From Nocardia niigatensis NBRC 100131 (GTDB taxonomy: Bacteria > Actinomycetota > Actinomycetes > Mycobacteriales > Mycobacteriaceae): a DNA stretch of 64,000 nt. Location of the stretch: assembly GCF_000308655.1 (NCBI RefSeq), contig NZ_BAGC01000043.1, positions 434,001 through 498,000 of the forward strand, in the 5' to 3' direction. The notes beneath the pieces are model-generated. The model was not told the origin of the DNA, ran no database searches, and worked only from the letters and a program-made list of their open reading frames with translations. Shown here in pieces: positions 60,720 through 64,000 of the stretch (position 1 is the first letter of the stretch; each line of letters starts with the position of its first letter). Position numbers and translations under genes: made by a program.

Positions 60720-62201
60720 ATGTTATTGCGAGGCCGAGTCCTGGCCCCCGCCGCCGCTGCGGCACTCCTGTTCACCGGTATCACGGCCCAGGATGCGCCG
60801 GAGGCGAGCGCGGAATCGAGTGGCTGGACCCTGCCTCAGCTCACCGTCACGAACGGCGCCATCGCCGATGTCACCGGGCGCACGGTGCTGCTGCGCGGCA
60901 CAAACGTCAACCAGCTCAACGACTACGCGCAGAACGATCCCGCGCTGCCGGCCGTCGCACCGCTCGACCGCACCGACTTCGCGCAGATGGCGGCGCTCGG
61001 CTTCAATGTGGTCCGGCTCAATCTGGCCTGGTCCGCGCTCGAGCCCACCCCGGGCGCGTTCGATCAGACCTACGTGGCCCGCATCCACACCGCCGTCGAC
61101 GACGCCAAGGCCAACGGCATCTACACCGTGCTGGACATGCACCAGGACGCCTGGGGCAAGGCCGTCGGCACGCCCAAGGGCCAGGGTTGCCCGCCCTTCA
61201 TGAAGCCCGGCATCGGCTGGGACGGCGCGCCGGCCTGGGCAACCCTCACCGACGGCTGGACCACCTGCAACTTCGGCGGCGTCCGCGAGACCGCGCCCGC
61301 CGTGGCCCGCTCCTTCCAGAACTTCTACGACGACACCCAGGGCATCCAGGGCCATCTGGTCGACACCTGGGCGAAGCTGGCCGCCGAGTTCAAGGACGAG
61401 CCCGCCATCGCGGGCTACGACCTGATCAATGAGCCCAATCCCGGTCTGCGCGACCCATTCTCGGCCGCCGACCAGCTCGGCAAGTACTACCAGCGGGTCA
61501 TCGCCGCCATCCGGCAGGCCGAGCGCGGCAGCCTCCCGCACTTGGCCATCTTCGAGCCCAGCGCGATCTGGTCGGCCATCGGCATCGACGCCACGCCACC
61601 GGCGCACTACATCACCGATCCGCTGGCGGTGTTCTCGCCGCACCTGTACAGCGAGTCCATCAATATCGTGAACGCCTTCCCGTCGATCGAGCTGGGCTTC
61701 AAGTTCGCCCTCGATGCCGCCGCCAAGTACAAGGCGCCGGTGTGGAGCGGCGAGTGGGGCTGGTTCGGGGACCCGAATTCCGATGCGGCCAAGGTGGATC
61801 GGTTCGTCGACCAGCTCAATGCCAACCGCATGGGCGGCGGGTGGTGGTCGTGGACGCAGGCGTGCGGCGACCCGCACACGGTGCGCGACGGCAATACGAA
61901 CAAACCGCAGGGCAATCTGAACCGCATCTCCTGCCCCTCGGGCGCATCGCTCGGCCAGGCCGCCGGATTCGCCCGGCCATTGGCCCGCGCCTACCCGCGT
62001 TCCGCCCCCGGCGCCCTGACCGCGGTCAGCGCGACCGGATTCACCGGCACCGGCACCGGCCGCGTCGAGGCCTGGTACCCCGGCGCAGCGCGGCCGAATG
62101 TGCAGTCCACCAATGTTTCCGACCTCACCCTCACCCAGGTGGAGGGCGGCTGGCAGCTGACCGGGAACACCGTCGGCTCCTACTCGATCAAGCAGTCCTG
62201 A
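60720..62201 (+). CDS. Secreted GH5 glycosidase, endoglycoceramidase-like
   Basis: 493 residues. The signal peptide (VLAPAAAAALLFTGITAQDA) is followed by a TIM-barrel glycosidase: GTNVNQLNDYAQND, FNVVRLNLAWSALEP, YTVLDMHQDAWGKAV, acid/base Glu in YDLINEPNPG (about 237) and nucleophile Glu in VWSGEWGWFGDP (about 344). The C-terminal 100 residues form a beta domain. It resembles endoglycoceramidases and related GH5 enzymes acting on glycolipids. ATG 60720 has GAGAGG 6 bp upstream. It stands alone on its strand. Confidence 0.9.
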   Translation: MLLRGRVLAPAAAAALLFTGITAQDAPEASAESSGWTLPQLTVTNGAIADVTGRTVLLRGTNVNQLNDYAQNDPALPAVAPLDRTDFAQMAALGFNVVRLNLAWSALEPTPGAFDQTYVARIHTAVDDAKANGIYTVLDMHQDAWGKAVGTPKGQGCPPFMKPGIGWDGAPAWATLTDGWTTCNFGGVRETAPAVARSFQNFYDDTQGIQGHLVDTWAKLAAEFKDEPAIAGYDLINEPNPGLRDPFSAADQLGKYYQRVIAAIRQAERGSLPHLAIFEPSAIWSAIGIDATPPAHYITDPLAVFSPHLYSESINIVNAFPSIELGFKFALDAAAKYKAPVWSGEWGWFGDPNSDAAKVDRFVDQLNANRMGGGWWSWTQACGDPHTVRDGNTNKPQGNLNRISCPSGASLGQAAGFARPLARAYPRSAPGALTAVSATGFTGTGTGRVEAWYPGAARPNVQSTNVSDLTLTQVEGGWQLTGNTVGSYSIKQS

Positions 62202-62610
62202 GGACTCGAAAGACCCTCTCCCCCACAGTAAGTAGGTCGTCCACGTCTCCACGCGAGACCCGCCGGGCCGATACGGCGGCCCTCGCGCTCGCCGAAATGA
62301 TCGCGCTCGGCGCGGCCCTGGGCTCGACGCCCGCCACGCCGCGAGCGCGGCGTCGGTGGCGGGCGGATTCGGCGGCGCGGACAACCGGGGCCAGCCGAAC
62401 CGCTCCGCGGCCCGGCGTTGGAGCGTGGCGCACCGCTCATGAATCGGCTCTGGTCCGCTCGTTCGTCCCGCGGAGCTGAAGAAGCTGCTGTCGACGGGTT
62501 CGTCGGCCCCCAAGCACTGGTCCGGATCGAACGGCGGGTACCGGACCGAGCCTGCGACCCCGGCCGGAACCGCCTCTCGGAGTATCGAAAACCCTTGGTA
62601 GTCCAGCTCG
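62202..62610. other. Intergenic, possible decayed sequence
   Basis: 409 bases. Short protein-like tails occur (forward SAASVAGGFGGADNRGQPNR ending near 62450, and VRPAELKKLLSTGSSAPKHW ending with a stop at 62601), but neither has an N-terminus or start. They may be remnants of a removed gene. No terminator found. Confidence 0.4.
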
Positions 62611-63297
62611 TCACCGACCGTCGGGGCCGGGTTCGTCCGGTGCGTCGGGTCTCCGGACGAGTCGGTCGGACATGGCGGTGGCGATGAACTTGGGGATGGC
62701 GGGGGCGAAGATCTTGAGATAGAAGTCCATCCAGTCCTGGCGGGCGTTGAGGAATGGGAAATCGGTGGCGGCCATGTAGCGGATGGCGAGCATGGGCAGG
62801 GGCGCGTCGAGGGCGGGGAAGGACGGGTTGTGCAGGCCCGCGACGGTGCAGCCCGGGTAGAACTGTCCGAGCATCAGGCCCTGTTCGACGAACTTGGTCT
62901 TCTGGTCGTGCTGAACGGCATCGATGTCCGCGTATTCGGTGAGGTCGGGGAAGACCGCGATGACGGCCTTGAGTTTGGAATCGGGTCCGTCCCGCGGTGG
63001 CAGGGCGGGAAACAGGTCGTACAGGTCGGCGACTGTCGCGCTGATGCGCCCGCGGTCGATATCGCGGCCCGGAATGAAAGCGGCCCACAGGGATCGCAGC
63101 GCGATGGCGTGGCTGGTGTAGGGGCACACCTGGCCGGGCCGGCCCAGGTCGGGGTGGGAGTGACACAGGTATTCGACCATCCACCGGCGCAATTCGGCGA
63201 CACGAGGGTGTACGCCGTTGCCGGCTGCCACATCAGGGTCGAACAGATTGGCTGGTTCGACGCCGGAACGTATTCCGACGATTCGGTCGGTGTTCAT
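62611..63297 (-). CDS. DUF6875-like protein
   Basis: 228 residues. WMVEYLCHSHPDLGRPGQVC then PYTSHAIALRSLWAAF, and FVEQGLMLGQFYPGCTVAGL match my recollection of the DUF6875 pattern, a family found near NRPS/PKS genes in actinomycetes. No activity is known. ATG 63297 overlaps the stop of the upstream NRPS gene by ATGA, so it is translationally coupled. The C-terminus is arginine-rich and proline-rich. Confidence 0.6.
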   Translation of the reverse strand: MNTDRIVGIRSGVEPANLFDPDVAAGNGVHPRVAELRRWMVEYLCHSHPDLGRPGQVCPYTSHAIALRSLWAAFIPGRDIDRGRISATVADLYDLFPALPPRDGPDSKLKAVIAVFPDLTEYADIDAVQHDQKTKFVEQGLMLGQFYPGCTVAGLHNPSFPALDAPLPMLAIRYMAATDFPFLNARQDWMDFYLKIFAPAIPKFIATAMSDRLVRRPDAPDEPGPDGR

Positions 63298-64000
63298 GAT
63301 CGGCTTGTCCTTGCTGGGGTTTGTGACTCCATGGGGGCGGTGCGGATGGACCGGAAGTGCTCGGTGAGGACGAGACCGATCACCCGGAGTGAATCCTGAT
63401 CGGTCATCCGTTCGTGCTGAACGGGAATCCGGTGCTCGGCGATCTGCCCGGTGATGTGGTCGTTCCAGGCACGAGCAGGAGAAGACCCGTCGCTGTGGGG
63501 GTCGGCGGCGCTGAAGTAGATCAGATCACCGTCGAACAGTTCCGGCCGATGGTTCCAGGTGAGGTCGATCAGCCGCGTGTAGTCGCGCTGCAAGGTCACG
63601 AGATGCTCGGAGGTCACCTCGGCGAAGATTCCGCCTTGCCGGTGCAGCAATTCGGTGGCGGCCTCGACCGTCAGCTCGGGGTGGCCGTCCGGAACGGCGA
63701 AACCGCCGAACTCGGCGAGCATCGTCGCTATCGACGGTGCGGGACCTCGAACGCTGCCGGCGGTGACGACGCGGGTGTCCATCATGGCCAGGGTCGCGAC
63801 GGACTCGCCATCACGGCGGAGTTGGACGGCCATGGCGTGCGCGATGGTGCCGCCGAGCGAGTAGCCGAGCAGATGATAGGGACCGTGCGGTTGGACGGAC
63901 CGGATCTCCCGCACATAGCGGGCGGCGAGTTCGTCGAGGGTGTCGAATCGCACGGCGGGGTCGGACAGCGCGGGAGATTGCAGCCCTCGGACCGGACGGT
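63294..64000 (-). CDS. NRPS C-terminal thioesterase domain (partial, runs off the edge)
   Basis: The frame RPVRGLQSPALSDPAVRFDT continues beyond 64000. The thioesterase has YVREIRSVQPHGPYHLLGYS, the active-site GYSLGG and a conserved aspartate segment LATLAMMDTR, which is the releasing domain at the end of an NRPS or PKS. The product cannot be told. It is followed by a coupled DUF6875-like gene. Confidence 0.85.
   Translation of the reverse strand, partial: RPVRGLQSPALSDPAVRFDTLDELAARYVREIRSVQPHGPYHLLGYSLGGTIAHAMAVQLRRDGESVATLAMMDTRVVTAGSVRGPAPSIATMLAEFGGFAVPDGHPELTVEAATELLHRQGGIFAEVTSEHLVTLQRDYTRLIDLTWNHRPELFDGDLIYFSAADPHSDGSSPARAWNDHITGQIAEHRIPVQHERMTDQDSLRVIGLVLTEHFRSIRTAPMESQTPARTSRS

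Overview
The window is high-GC actinobacterial chromosome and most resembles Nocardia or a close mycolic-acid relative. The main lineage evidence is a 3117-residue single-chain type I fatty-acid synthase with its own acpS, an LdtMt2-like L,D-transpeptidase, a PbpLipo-like penicillin-binding lipoprotein and a DUF7159-like protein. Both ends are cut: a lipoprotein gene runs off the left edge and a nonribosomal peptide synthetase (NRPS) thioesterase domain runs off the right edge.

Positions 1-22200 are mostly chromosomal metabolism and envelope genes. In order: a LacI regulator divergent from an MFS transporter; an amino-acid catabolic block (Lrp regulator, fused indolepyruvate ferredoxin oxidoreductase, leucine/valine dehydrogenase, APC permease); an adenosine-specific kinase behind a palindrome-buried ribosome site; a P-loop kinase; a thioesterase; and a LysR regulator. 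Then come three penicillin-recognising serine enzymes, a MerR regulator with a textbook 19-bp-spacer promoter driving a methyltransferase, an uncharacterised HELLE-motif protein, a cyclase-family hydrolase, a Thr-rich secreted protein and the L,D-transpeptidase.

Positions 22458-25836 form a small hypoxia-type island between two full copies of tRNA-Lys(CTT). It holds a phosphoribosyltransferase/hydrolase fusion, a DUF1918 protein and an orphan [NiFe]-hydrogenase small subunit, with a good DosR-type box. Positions 26085-41037 are mixed: an orphan DUF1851 immunity-like gene, an EI24 membrane protein, a second thioesterase, a cupin/MarR pair sharing five helically phased half-sites, GNAT, enoyl-CoA hydratase, MarR, Excalibur protein, bcp, TetR, LysR and a quinone-oxidoreductase-like gene. 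A ketosynthase remnant fused to half of an egtD-like gene follows, then acpS. The fatty-acid synthase gene fills 41271-50624, with several inverted repeats in its upstream region.

Positions 51014-60400 look like an accessory region starting at tRNA-Leu(TAG). It holds an AbrB-like gene whose tail is antisense to a dnaN-like fragment, an inverted duplicate of a two-helix membrane gene with its 33-codon leader, and a DUF5994 gene. A 4.7-kb segment bounded by nearly identical 280/281-bp direct repeats carries an esterase-MarR cassette and a hipBA-type toxin-antitoxin pair. The right repeat ends in a cytochrome P450 remnant. The window closes with an MmyB-like regulator, a secreted GH5 glycosidase, and a DUF6875-like gene coupled to the NRPS thioesterase.

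All calls come from reading the sequence by eye. Family names rest on recognised motifs, and no database search was run.
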